Shown here: piece by piece, positions 1-11,262 of the stretch
How the letters are laid out: the number at the start of each line of letters is the position of its first letter
How positions within the stretch are numbered: position 1 is the first letter of the stretch
Assembly (NCBI GenBank): GCA_023079485.1
Contig: CM041084.1
Span: 133,516,792 to 133,580,791, forward strand
Direction: 5' to 3'
Length of the DNA: 64,000 nucleotides
Source of the DNA: Archilochus colubris
Taxonomy: Eukaryota > Chordata > Aves > Apodiformes > Trochilidae
The notes under the pieces: model-generated
Told to the model about the DNA's origin: nothing
Database searches by the model: none
The model's input: the letters and a program-made list of their open reading frames with translations, nothing else
Made by a program: the position numbers and the translations under genes

Positions 1-2092
1 ATATAAAATTAGAAATGGACTTTCAGAAAGGTGCCCTGCTGACACTGAAGGTGACTGAGATCTACAGAGTGTAGAACTGGGTTTCAGGGGAAATAAGACA
101 CTTCCTTGTTTCTTAAGCAAAGACCGCATGTCACACTTCTCCAGCTTAGTCTCCTTTGAAGGTTCCACAAACCTGGAAAATGAATACGAGGAATGTATCT
201 CCAAGTGAAATTCCTAGTCTTTGAGAGCACTAAACCTCAGCACTGGTTTCTTCTTGCATGCAGCTGGGGAAACAGTAGTCCAGGGGGATGCAGAAAGCCT
301 GCAGTTAATGTTTGGGGAGCTGGCTGGGATTTCAGTGTCCAGTGCAAGCCAGGCAGGCTGGACCACCCGCATAATGCCTGGCAGCACTAGCCCTGGGCTA
401 GCATCCTGTCGTGCCATGTAAGTACAGGGCATAGCTACGTCCTTGGGACTGCTTGATGGGCTTTATAACAAGGGACAGGCAACAAGGAGCATCTGCAGAG
501 AGTGACAGACTGGTGGTCTGTAACAGGCAGGCGGATGAGCCAGAGTGCCTTTCTCAAGACTTTGGTAGGAAACACAGCTATGATAACATAAAAGAATGTA
601 ATTAATAATTTTTTTTTTTTTTTTAGTATTTTATCAAAAGCTGATGGGCTGTTACGGAGACAGTATGAAAGCACCTGAATGAAAGATCCAGATTTTGAGA
701 AATGGAGACGTGCATCCTTGGTCAGTTGGCAACTGCAGGTCAACTGTCAGTATTGCATGAGGTCTGATAGGCAAGAAGTGGTTTCAAAGAGAAGTCCAGC
801 ACTTATGCTTCCTATTATGAGGAAGAATCAGCAGAAATATGCAAGAGCATTGCAATCAAAGCTAATGGCCAGTAACACAATGCTAGATTGACAGCAGGCT
901 AAGTTGGATTTTAATTCACAGAATACAATGCTACAAAGAGCAAGATACTTGGCAATAAGAATCTGGATCATAGTTTTGACACTGTGATTGATGGAAAGTT
1001 GATGTTTTAAAATAGTCTGAATGGAAAGTATATTCTTTCTAGATATTAATTTGATTGTAAAATCTGCAAGTAAGTCTCAGATGATTACTTGTCACAATTG
1101 CAGAAATAATATCTGAATTCTTGATTTCAGAAAGACTGCAGAAATATAGAGGAAAGAAGAGACACATTGAAAAAACTAGTTAGCCCCTGCTAGACAACTG
1201 CAAGATGAGTGAGGATAATCAGAGTATCCCCTTCAGGAATGATAACAGGAAAAAAAGTCTAAGGAAGGAGAACAAGAGGAACGACAGAGCTAACAGAGGA
1301 CAAGAAATCAAGCACGTAGCTAGCTGTTATGCTGGTATATCCATCAAGAAGAATGAAGGTAACTTTGAGATATAATTAAGAAAAAGTAATTATAGATTTT
1401 GAAAATAATTATGTCAAGGGATCAAAAAACAAATCAGTCTAAGGAGCCTGGAACATCATTATAGTCAGAGGAAAAAGGATCAGGCAGCTTGAGAAGCAGA
1501 GGAAGGAAAAGTTCTGGGGTAGATTCTGTAGAGTATGGTAGATCTTTGTATCTGTAGTCCCATGGAAATCAAGAGGAACTCAGCGTGGCCATGGCACTCT
1601 GTGTGTACCAGCATGCAACACTTCAGCACTAATGAACACTGTGCATTCCAGAGGGGCTTGGTCAAAGAAAGAAACTGGCAAAATTCTCAGAAAATATGGA
1701 CATGCACTTATGAACATGGTCATAGAAAGAATGCATTAGTCAAGGCCCAAGAAGATGATGTGACAATGATTGAAATACTAGATGATGAGAGTCTGGGCAG
1801 CAGCTTTAGATGTGAGGATAGCCAGGCAGGGGTGTATTTTATGTATATTATTCAACAGTCTCAGCAGCCAAATTAATGTACTTGAACAGTGCTGAGATGA
1901 TTCATTACACACTGTTCAGAAATCATGTTATTTTATAGTTCTGTTCATTGAAAATTCAGTTTTATGTGCTCTGCTCCACAGAGGTTTCTCTCACTGAAGG
2001 ATCTTACCTTCTATGCTTCAGCTGTATTCAAGCCAAAATGCTGCTGGTTTTGCAATATAAAGTAACTGAACTCTTTATTGGGTTCTACAGGA
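1..2092. other. Intergenic, no gene recognised
   Basis: Mostly AT-rich unique-looking sequence with a T16 run at 609-624. A stretch at 679-1010 reads in one plus frame with a single internal TGA; the protein is not recognised. No exon of RSPO2, the gene expected beyond the 3' end of EIF3E, was seen. Confidence 0.6.
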
Positions 2093-2382
2093 TGTTCTGG
2101 TTTGAGAGGACCAGGATAAAAATTGCCTTTGGCCATACTGACCTGAGACAGCTGCTGCTGGGCTATGGATGTGGCAGCTCCCATTGGGGAAGCAGCTGTG
2201 CCCATAGGGAGGAGAGGGTGGCACAGGTGACCCAAATGGACCTATCACACATGCATGTTTCCACCCAGTATAAAATGGCTCCTTAGAGATCCTCTCTGGC
2301 TGGTGTGTTGGCTTGATTGAGGTCTGGCTCTTTGTCATCTCTCCCTGTGCTGCTGGTGTTCATGAACCCTGTTCTGTTGCCA
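2093..2382 (+). mobile_element. Candidate solo LTR of an endogenous retrovirus
   Basis: A roughly 290-bp block begins TGTTCTGG and ends TTGCCA, carries a TATA-like TATAAAA at 2269-2275 about 110 bp before its end, and is richer in G+C than the flanks. Length and layout fit a U3-R-U5 solo LTR. No convincing target duplication was found, and no internal retroviral coding sequence lies beside it. Tentative. Confidence 0.35.
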
Positions 2383-2635
2383 GAGGAGAATGTTGTTCAT
2401 CAAGACCTCTCCCGCCTCCCCTGGTAGGATCAAAGACATATCTGTGTTTTCAGTGAAAGAAATGAGGGATATTGGCAAGCTTTACATCCAAACATTGAAA
2501 AGAAAGAAATTTTTACATAACTTAGGTTCCAAATCTTTATTTCAAAGTCAACCTTTTCCTCCTTTAAATTCTTAAAATTCATTAATTGTTCAAAATGTAA
2601 TGTAAACTAATAAATAACAGAAATGGAATTATAGC

Positions 2636-2870
2636 ATCCAGTTTTGGGTCTCCCAAAGCCAGAGCAAGCCCACTAAGGAGCTACCAAGTTTGATGGCTAA
2701 AGCACTAACCCTGTGAGGGAAGGCTAAGGGAACTGGGCTTGTTCACCCTGAAAAAGAGGGGATTTTGAGGAGCCCTAATAGCTTCTTCCCATACCTGTGA
2801 GGTTGCTGAGCACTTGAAGCCAGCATCCTTATGGAGGAGCATGCAGAAGAATGGGAGATAGAGGTCATAG
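2636..2870 (+). repeat. CR1 LINE fragment, plus strand (left part of a split copy)
   Basis: Diverged CR1 coding region: CAGTTTTGGGTCTCCCAAA, then GTGAGGGAAGGCTAAGGGAA and CTGGGCTTGTTCACCCTG. The 3' remainder appears at 3285-3500, after an opposite-strand CR1. Confidence 0.75.
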
Positions 2871-2871
2871 G

Positions 2872-3262
2872 CTCATACAATCATATAATGGTTTGGGTTG
2901 GAAGGGGCCTTAAAGATCATCTCCCATGAGACCAGGTTGCTCAGTGTCCTGTCCAGCCTGTCCTTGAGCACTTGCAGAAAGGGAGCATCTACAACTTCCC
3001 TGGGCAACCTTTTCTGGTGTCTCACCACCTTCACAGTGAAGAATTTCTTCCTAATGTCTAAGCTAAATCTATCCTCTTCCAGTTTAAAGCCATTACCCCT
3101 TGTTCTGTTGCTACATGGCCTCATAAAAAGTCCCTCCTCAGCTTTCCTGTAGGCCCCTTCAGTTACTGGGAGGCTGCTCTAAGGTCTCAGAGCCTTCTCC
3201 AAGCTGAACAACCCCAGTTTGCTCAGGCTGTCTTCACAGGAGAGGTGCTCCTGAGACCTCTG
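2872..3262 (-). repeat. CR1 LINE fragment, minus strand
   Basis: Reverse-strand CR1 3' region. It starts at the 3' end (GGTTTGGGTTGGAAGGGGCC) and runs into reverse transcriptase C-terminal coding sequence. The minus-strand translation across 3124-2873 includes LDIRKKFF and LPREVVDAP, typical of the CR1 protein. Less decayed than the plus-strand CR1 around it. Confidence 0.9.
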
Positions 3263-3284
3263 ATCATGTACTGAAACAGGAGAC

Positions 3285-3500
3285 ATTTGTGCTGGGAATA
3301 AAAGAAACTAATTTTCCCTATGTGGATGAATAAACGTTAGAAGTGTTTTCCCCAGAGAAGCTGTGGACTCCCCTTCCTTGGACAAGGCTTAAGCAACCTC
3401 ATCTGGACTCTGCTGATCCTGCTTTTTGCAAGAGATTGCACTAGGGATCTTCCAAAGTCCTTGCCAACCTGGATGATTTGACACCCCTATAATAACCATG
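3285..3500 (+). repeat. CR1 LINE fragment, plus strand (right part of a split copy)
   Basis: Decayed CR1 3' region: CCAGAGAAGCTGTGGACTCC, CTTCCTTGGACAAGGCTTAA, then AAGTCCTTGCCAACCTGGAT near the end. It continues the plus-strand CR1 at 2636-2870. Confidence 0.7.
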
Positions 3501-4726
3501 AGGTCCCAAAATAAGAGGAGAAGACTTCCTTGTGCTCCTTGTAGGCACCCATATAGCTGTTCATCAAATCTACGTAGCCACCTGGTATCTCTGCAACATC
3601 TACAGTGCACCAAAAAAAAAAAAAAAGCAAACCCTCAGAGTTGTCTTTGCTTTGAAGGAATAAAATTGTCAAAGCAATACTTCTCTTTTTAATTTTAAGC
3701 TACAGTGTTCTTTAAAAATTATTATATGTGTAAAGCCAGTGAAGTGAGACTATCCTGAGTTCTTGTCGGCCTACAGAGATTTCAAACCAGGCTAATTTTA
3801 AAATATGTCTTGTCTCAGCAAAAATACACAATACCTTATGGGGAAGACTGTAGATACTAAGAGTCTGTGATTAGAAGCAAATCCAACTAAATTCTCTTAC
3901 ATATTTAGTAGGGGATCAAAGACTGTCTTCCTTCTGGCTCTCCTCCCTCTATGAAACATGATCAAACTCCTCAGATTTGACCTGCTTGTGCAGGCTTTGC
4001 TCATACAACACTTCCAGCAGTATCCATGAGTGTTTTGCCTGGAGAAGAACAAATTCATTAAAGCTGTATGTTTTCATTAAGAGAAGCAAATGGAAGGAAG
4101 GGGGAACATCTCTAAAGTAACTTTTGTAGCTCTCTTGAGTTTAATTTCCATGTAAAAAAAAAAAAAAAAAAAAAAAAAAGGAGAGAGACACTGACAGAGA
4201 AAAAGTAATAAGGAAAATACGCTTTAAATTACGTGTATCCTTCTCTCCCAATTTGGACTGGCACAAGACAACCAGATCCTGCCTGCCAGCTGGGGACACC
4301 ATATTTCTCTTGGAGTGTGCAAAGGCCAGTGGTGTGCTCATGTGTGGATATCGCATTCAGAAGGTCAGAGTTCAAATTCCAGCTTGGCAGTTGCAGATAA
4401 TCCACTTCTTTTGGAGAATGCTGATTTCAGTTTGCCAGCATATAGATCAGAAAATTACTAAAAAATAAGTGTACACCAAGCCAGTGCAGGCTTTCTGTTT
4501 TGCATCGCTTTTCATCACACTCTAACTATAAAGGTTTGCAACATGTATATATAAATTTCAATTTTCTTTAATAGGCCCTCAGAAAAATGGCTTCACAAGG
4601 ACCCAGGGAATGACAAGATGAAATGCGAACTGGCTTTTACATACTTTTACATAGATTTTACGTTTTCTGCCCTAAACTTTACACAATCACTGCTTTATCT
4701 CTCATACATGTACAAACCCACCCACA
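3501..4726. other. Intergenic, homopolymer runs only
   Basis: Contains A15 at 3612-3626 and A26 at 4154-4179. Neither run has a polyadenylation signal upstream, so neither looks like a retroposed tail. Nothing else recognised. Confidence 0.7.
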
Positions 4727-5000
4727 CAAGATCATAGACTGTCTGAGTTTGGTAGGAACCTTGGAATATCATCTGTCTAACCTCTTGTTCAAAGCAGCCT
4801 TGAATTCAGAGTTAGGTCAGGTTGCTGTGGGTCTTGTCTTGCTGAGTTCTGAAAATGTTCAAGATGGAAGATTCCACAGCCTCTCCAGGTGAGCTCTTTC
4901 AGTGCTTGTCTACCCTCGAGGTGAAAATTTTTCCTGTATATCCTGAGAGGATTTTTTTCATTGGAAACTGTGACCACTGCCTCTCAGGTTTTCTCTGTAC
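4727..5000 (-). repeat. Old CR1 LINE fragment, minus strand
   Basis: Decayed CR1 3' region: the 3' end reads GTTTGGTAGGAACCTTGGA, followed by GATTCCACAGCCTCTCCAGG and sequence resembling the usual failing-to-TTCCT stretch. More diverged than other copies in the window. Confidence 0.65.
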
Positions 5001-6927
5001 ACCCCATCTTCCCTTTTATATGTGAATATATGTATTTATATGGGGTTTTGTGTAAATATATGTGTAATTTTATATCTTGATTTTTATTTATAAATTGTTG
5101 GTATATTCTCTTTTAAATATGTTTATTTTTTAGTTCTGCTTTACACTTCCTCTGTTTCTTTATCATCTGTACCTCAGATATAAAAGATATTAAAAATACT
5201 TTAAAAAAAATTACACCCTTGAGGTTAGGCCTGTTTCTTTGAGAAACCTTATTTTACCATTATTTCTTTTGATTACAGAGAAAGAAAAGCAAATATGATT
5301 AGATACCTGTAAACACAGAGCTGTTAACACCATGAGCACTGATAATCAAAGGTAGCTCTCAAAATTATCTCTTATTAAGAGGAAAGTGATATGATGGAAA
5401 CTTCTACTTGAAATGCCAGAGTTAGCAGATTATTTTCTTGTAAAAGAAGCATTGTTCAGCACAGACGTATTTTATAGTCAACATCTTGTCTGAGTAAGCT
5501 TCTAATTTAGTAACTGGTCTTGGAGATGTCTTCCAAGCAAAATTTAGAGACCTTCACCACTTAATGTTAATAAAGGCTAAGTGTTAAATGTTGTGATGTT
5601 AAGCACATGCTTTCTCCAGAATATCTATTTAGCAATAAAGCGATTGCAATATTTGTTGGAATATACAAGAAGTCTCTCTGCCAAATGATAATAAAGAAGG
5701 GAGTTTAAAAAGAATTTTGGACAGTTAAGAATCCCTAGATAAAATCCTAATAATTTGTGTAGTTAATCTACAGTGAGTTTCAAAAGTAAAATTGCCTCCA
5801 TTAATATAAAAGCATATGTTTGAGACACTTTCATAATCTGCAGAATATTATACTTCTCCACTGACACATCGTTGATTACCCCTTGTCTTATATATCTAAC
5901 AAACAAAGGTCAGGAAAACAAATTAAAAGAAAACTCATTAGCATTCTCTCTGAAACACTGTCAGCTCCTTTAGCCCAGCTCAGAAGAAATCCTGGATCAG
6001 TAGATAATCCTACACCGAAGGAGCAGCAGATAGTGACACGAATAGGAAACGGGTGTCTGATCTGACTGCACTCAGGATGCCAGCCCTTGACATGTTGTGA
6101 AGAATATCCAAGCGCAGAAATGAAGGTTTTCAGTGAAAGGGCAAAAAAAGAGCTTAGGTTCAGTTTTGTCAGAGAAGTTGCCCAGCGGTACCCAAGGACA
6201 TATTTTCAGAACTTGAGAGTCACAAAATACAGCTTTTCATTTTGAAAAGTGCATAAACTATGCAAGAGTCCTGTTTTGTTTGGGCTCTGTACCCTGCTAA
6301 TCATGATGGGAGCTGAATGCCAGCTTTTGCTTCATTGCAAGCTTTGGAAAGGTGTATCAAACCTTCCTTCTGGACCAAAAAATTGACCCATTTCTTCTTT
6401 ATAGTAAGATAGAGCTAAAACATAAGGAGGAAAAAATGCAACTTTAAGGTCATCATTCTTCAGAGTAAAATGAAGTTAGAAAATAGGGCACAGAAACTTG
6501 TCTGCCATTTCAACAATACCCCAGGGGCTGAGGAAGGGACTGCTGGAGCCAAAAGCATGAACCACAGTACATAAGTAGCTTTAGACTTTAACTATGCTTG
6601 TCTTCTGTTGATCAGCAGAAAGCCCATAAATCATGTTCCTTAGGGACTGAGAGGCTTAAATAAGAATTAAAGGACTCAGTCCTGCACTGGCAGAATAATA
6701 CCTGTGGTAATCTTGAAGACGTCCACCTTTAATTTCTACTTTCCTTTGGCGTCTCTTTGGTTTTGTTAATCCACTGAGCCCTTTAAAGTAGGAAAATAAG
6801 TGAGACCATGCCAAATGCAGATATTTCAGTGTGCTTTCCCTGAACTCAATACTGAAGTTTTTATCATCACTTTAATGGATATTTTGGGATCGGTTGGACC
6901 TCAGTGATGATTTTCATTATTTAATGG

Positions 6928-7480
6928 CAGCTCCTCTCTCTGGAGAAAACACAAGGTTTGGGTTTTCAGCCAGCACAATAATTAACAAAGGCAATATTAC
7001 AAATCACATGGCTCAGTCTAAAAACAGCTACTGATCATCTGCAATGCCCTCATGACACTCCCAAACCTTTCTTCACCCCAGTCCTGGTTTGGCCCACAGC
7101 TGGTAGCTGAGTATTTTCTGACTGATAGTTGGCTTGGTGAACCCAACTCATAATAACACTGGGCCCAAGTCCACTCCCCACTCTTGAGAACTTCTGAGGA
7201 GCAGCATCTTGCACAGTAAGCAATTGTTGTGGTATCAAAATCCACATTTTATCTGCCCAGCATGAGAGACACAGAGGTCTGTGGCTGGGACAGTTTCAGG
7301 CAAGAATTTTAAAAAGTGAATTCATCTTGTGCTGCTGTTGTCTTCTTACTGAAAAGTCACCTTCAAAACTTAAGATGTTTTTTAAATATTAGGAAAAGAC
7401 AGATACCTTGAGTCATATAAATATATTTATATAATTTTAATTATTAAACATCAGCTCCTCTCTCAGGGGAAAACACAAGG
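6928..7480 (+). repeat. Pair of 29-bp direct repeats
   Basis: CAGCTCCTCTCTC + TGGAGAAAACACAAGG at 6928-6956 recurs as CAGCTCCTCTCTC + AGGGGAAAACACAAGG at 7452-7480. Two mismatches in 29 bases; both are preceded by ATTATT(T)AA. The sequence between is not repeated. Confidence 0.8.
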
Positions 7481-8214
7481 ATATGTATAAATACCATAGA
7501 TTTTTCATGAATTTATATATAAATATATAAACTAGGGGCTAAATCCCTGAAGAACCTTAAGGATCAGTCAGGTGGAATGTAGTTGAATGTCTGCAGCTGA
7601 ATTTCATTTGAACTGGTGTGCCTAAATTCAAAATGGAAACAACAATACCAAAACACCCTCTCCTGGCTTACCTCTCATGTGGAGACTTTGAAATCAAGGA
7701 CACCATGTAGCAACGTTTGAAATATCCTGTAGAAATTGAGCTTTGCCTCTACCTCAAACCAGCAAACATGAAAAGCTGAGACCCTCTCTGACAGAAGCAT
7801 TCTCAAAACCTAAATGCAAAACAAGCACAGAATATGTATCAGTATTTTCAGTCTATCTCCACTGCCCTGTCAGAGTGATTTATCAGGCACATTATGAGAA
7901 AATCTCTGGGAGTGGAGAAAATCTCCACTAGCAGAATGTGGCCATGGTGACTTCTTTGTTAAAGACACACCCAGCAACTGGGCTATACTGTGCAACAACT
8001 GACTTTTTTTCCCTTGTCTGACTGATCATACCAAACCCTACATCTTTGAATGTATCCTAAGTAATTAGCGGGGGAAGGCAGGATAGGGAGGAGGCAATCT
8101 ATACCATTCCTGTGGGAGCTGGGCCCCTGTGCAGGAAGGAAGTCAGGATTTGTTGTACTAGAGAGAAGCAGAAGGGAACAGCCTAGGAAAGAGCCAAGCT
8201 TGAGTTTTATTTCT

Positions 8215-8298
8215 ACCACCACCACCACCCCCCCAAAAAGAAAAAAAAAAAAGAAAAATTATTATATATATATATATGTATATATATATATACACACT
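8215..8298 (+). repeat. Compound microsatellite
   Basis: Consecutive blocks of (ACC)n, a C run, an A-rich run with single G interruptions, and (TA)n ending in TACACAC. Low complexity with no coding value. Confidence 0.9.
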
Positions 8299-10364
8299 CA
8301 TTCAGCAATTACTGCATAAAATGTGAAGCTACAGTAACATCTCAGAACAGGAGGTTGAGAGCACACATCTATAGATCTCCTTTGGAGCAATCAGCCCATG
8401 ACACTGTCTGTGATTCAAGTTGCTGTGAGTGAAGGAAGCAATGAAGCTCTTGCTGGTTTCCAGTTAGGAAAACACCCAGCCACTAGTTCCAGGGGGCAGG
8501 ACGTGTGGATATGAGCACTGAGGATGAGGATGGGTTTGAGTACCCATCTGCTACATCCTGGCTGAGTGGTCTAGCCTGTAAATTACTGCACAGAAAAAAC
8601 ACATGAACTTCCCAGTCTTGTTTCAAAAGAAAATGGTAAGTTTTGATCTGTTCTTTGATAGAATGGTTGTAAGTAAGAGTTGGTGGTGGGTGACCATGTT
8701 TTTCAAACTTTTTTCATCGCTTTGTTGATGGGCACAGTTTCTCCCTTATGGTGTCTTTTTGGAGGGGTGCAGGGACACTGTGCCATCTCCCTAACACCTT
8801 GGATCAGGATGTCATTTGCAGACAGCTGTAACCTGCACTGTGACTCCTTCAATATTTTCCTGAGTAGCTCCATGTAACAAGCACAAGTCAGTTTTTGTGT
8901 ACATGTGAAGGCAGCAGAAGTCTCTGGTTTGCTGGCATTGCTGACTTTTAAAAATGGCCATCACAAGCCAAGGATGAGGAAATGGTCAGAAAGGGACTCA
9001 GTATTAACTGTGTTTGCTGGGTCTCACTCACATGCTCTGAGCCATCTCATGGCGTAGCACCTGGGGGAAGGAAAGCACCTCATCATCCAAGGTAAAGAAA
9101 GTCCAGACCAAGATGCTTTGTGTTGTTATCTGCTTCTCTGTACCACTGGGTATACTGAGAGCAAAGCAACTGCATGCTGGGTCAGCCCAGGAGGCTGCTG
9201 TTCTGTGAAGTGTTAGGTTAACATTGCTTTGCTACCTCAGGTTAAATTCACACTTATAGCACAGATTTTTTTGTCACCCGCTTGATGCTTAAATAAGAAT
9301 TGTCTTCAAGGAAGGGGTGGAAAAGAAAGGCAGGGAACAGTACATAAACCAGTCTAGCTAGGTAAGTTTTCCCATGCTCTTCCTTACGTAACAAGAAATG
9401 TTGGCCATGTCTGTGCCTGCATGGGGATCCCCAGGATTGCCACCTTGTGTCTGGATGTGATCTACCTACAGAAAAAAGCAGTGGCCACAGAAGAGGTCTA
9501 AGAGTGGGCCAAAAGGATCACAACATATAGTTTTGTCAAGAAAGCCTACTTTTTACCCAAACTGCTCACTGTTTGTTTGGAAGAGGCCTGAAGAAGGGAC
9601 AACAGCATTGACTGTAGAGGGGACACAAGGAGAAGCTATTGCCCAACCAGCAGCAGTGCACCCAGCAGCTGCTGAAAGAAAGGAAAAGCACAACTCACAA
9701 CTGTAAAATCAACCATTGTCAAAGAGGAATATGGAAAGAGAAAAAACTTCTGAAGAGCTAATCCTAAATTTACCAGGTGGGAAAGCAGCAAATAATCTTT
9801 CTTACCAGTGGTAATAGTAAAAACAGAGTTGCAGCATGGAGCTCTGCTGGCAAGACCTCTCCATATCCTGATGGTTTTCTCACTCACACTGAGGTCATAT
9901 GTCATTCTTATGTTAATGCTTCCATCCTGAGAAATGCAAATTACCTTTGAATGAAGATGATTAGTCCAAAATCCTTCCTGTTCATGTTTGTGCACAAGGT
10001 ATGACTCAGATATTCAGAACAGGAGCAGGATACTCCTCTGTCTCCAGAGGTCTCATCAGTGTTCATAAACTTTCTTCAAGATTCTTCATCAGAACTTAGC
10101 CTTGGCCAACCCTTTGTTAGATGCTGGCCACCTTCATTCTGTAGTTGCTGGGAGTTGTGGAGATCTTGGACCACTGTCCGAGGAAAGAAGGAGCATGCCA
10201 ACTATAGACATTTAGGCATTACTCCTGGCAAGTTCTGGGACCTGACTTTAACTCTGGCATAGCTGCATGGCTGTGTCACATTTTTTTATGAAATATGGGC
10301 AAGCTGCACTCTTTGGTACTGGCACATTTCCATCCACCTAGTCTCATATATAAAAGGTGATTAT

Positions 10365-10872
10365 GAAAGAATAATGGAATGGAAGGAACCTCTGGAGCTG
10401 ATCTGCCCCAAACTCCCTGCACAAGCAGGGCCACCTAGATCTGTTTGTGCAGGACTATGCCCAGGTGGCTTTCAGATTTCTCCAAGGCATGAAACTCCAC
10501 AATCTCCCTGGCTCTCTGGGCAACCTGTGCCAGTGTTTGACTATCTTCACAGTAAGAAAAAAAAAAAAAAAAAAAAAAGGTGTTTTTTTATGCTCAGATT
10601 GAATTTGTTGGTTCTTGACTTGTGGCCACTGTCTCTCACCCTGTCACTGCACACCACTGAGAAGTCTGGATCCCTCTTCTTCATTCCCTCCCATAAGGTG
10701 TGTTTTCATACACATGGGGAAGAGCCCACTGAGCCCTCTCATCTCCAGACAGACCAATCCCAGCTCTCTCAGTCTCTCCTTATACTTGAGATGCTCCAGT
10801 CCGAGTCATCTTTGTGGCCCTTTGTTGGACTCACTCCAGTTAAGTCCATGTCTCTCTTGAACTGGGAAAATC
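10365..10872 (-). repeat. CR1 LINE fragment, minus strand, with A22 insertion
   Basis: Begins at a CR1 3' end (GAATGGAAGGAACCTCTGGA) and includes CTCCACAATCTCCCTGGCTC and GGGCAACCTGTGCCAGTGTT. It is interrupted by A22 at 10557-10578 where the usual sequence has only a short A-rich patch. It runs on through CCAATCCCAGCTCTCTCAG. Confidence 0.85.
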
Positions 10873-10924
10873 AGTGATGGGTCTTCTGAGCTGGCACAGA
10901 AAGGCCAAATGAGACCTTGAACAA

Positions 10925-11262
10925 TTCCAGAGAGGGGCATCCACAGCTTCCCTGGGCTGCCTGTTCCAGTGTCTCACCACCCTCACACTGAAGACTTTCT
11001 TCCTAATATCCAATCTAAGTCTAGCCTCTTTCAGTCTAAATCCACTACCCCTTGTCCTGTTGCTACATACAATTGTAAAAAGTCCCTCCCCAGCTTTCCT
11101 GTAGGCCCCTTGGAGTACTGGAAGGCTGCTTTAAGGGCTCCCCAGAGCTCTCTCTTTTCCAGGCTGAACAACTCCAACTCAGGCTTTCTTCACAGAAGAG
11201 GTGCTCCAGCTCTCTGATTATCTTCATGACCCTCTTCTGGACTCAGTCTAACAGGATATAGA
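10925..11262 (-). repeat. CR1 LINE fragment, minus strand, second adjacent copy
   Basis: Repeats the CR1 region already present in 10365-10872 (CTGTTCCAGTGTCTCACCAC, CTTCTTCCTAATATCC), then CCTGTAGGCCCCTTGGAGTA and CAGGCTGAACAACTCCAAC. It is therefore a separate insertion, about 50 bp from its neighbour and in the same orientation. Confidence 0.9.

Larger units (their letters stand above)
5001..10364. other. Intergenic, no gene recognised
   Basis: About 5.4 kb of AT-rich sequence. Contains a diverged 29-bp repeat pair (6928 and 7452) and a compound microsatellite at 8215-8298. Short ORFs throughout are of chance length and match no family I know. Confidence 0.65.

Noticed and set aside
2873..3124. 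Minus-strand ORF with LDIRKKFF
   Set aside because: CR1 reverse transcriptase remnant, not a host gene.
4154..4179. A26 run as the tail of a retroposed gene
   Set aside because: No AATAAA and no coding remnant upstream; it looks like a simple homopolymer. The same holds for A24 at 44067-44090.
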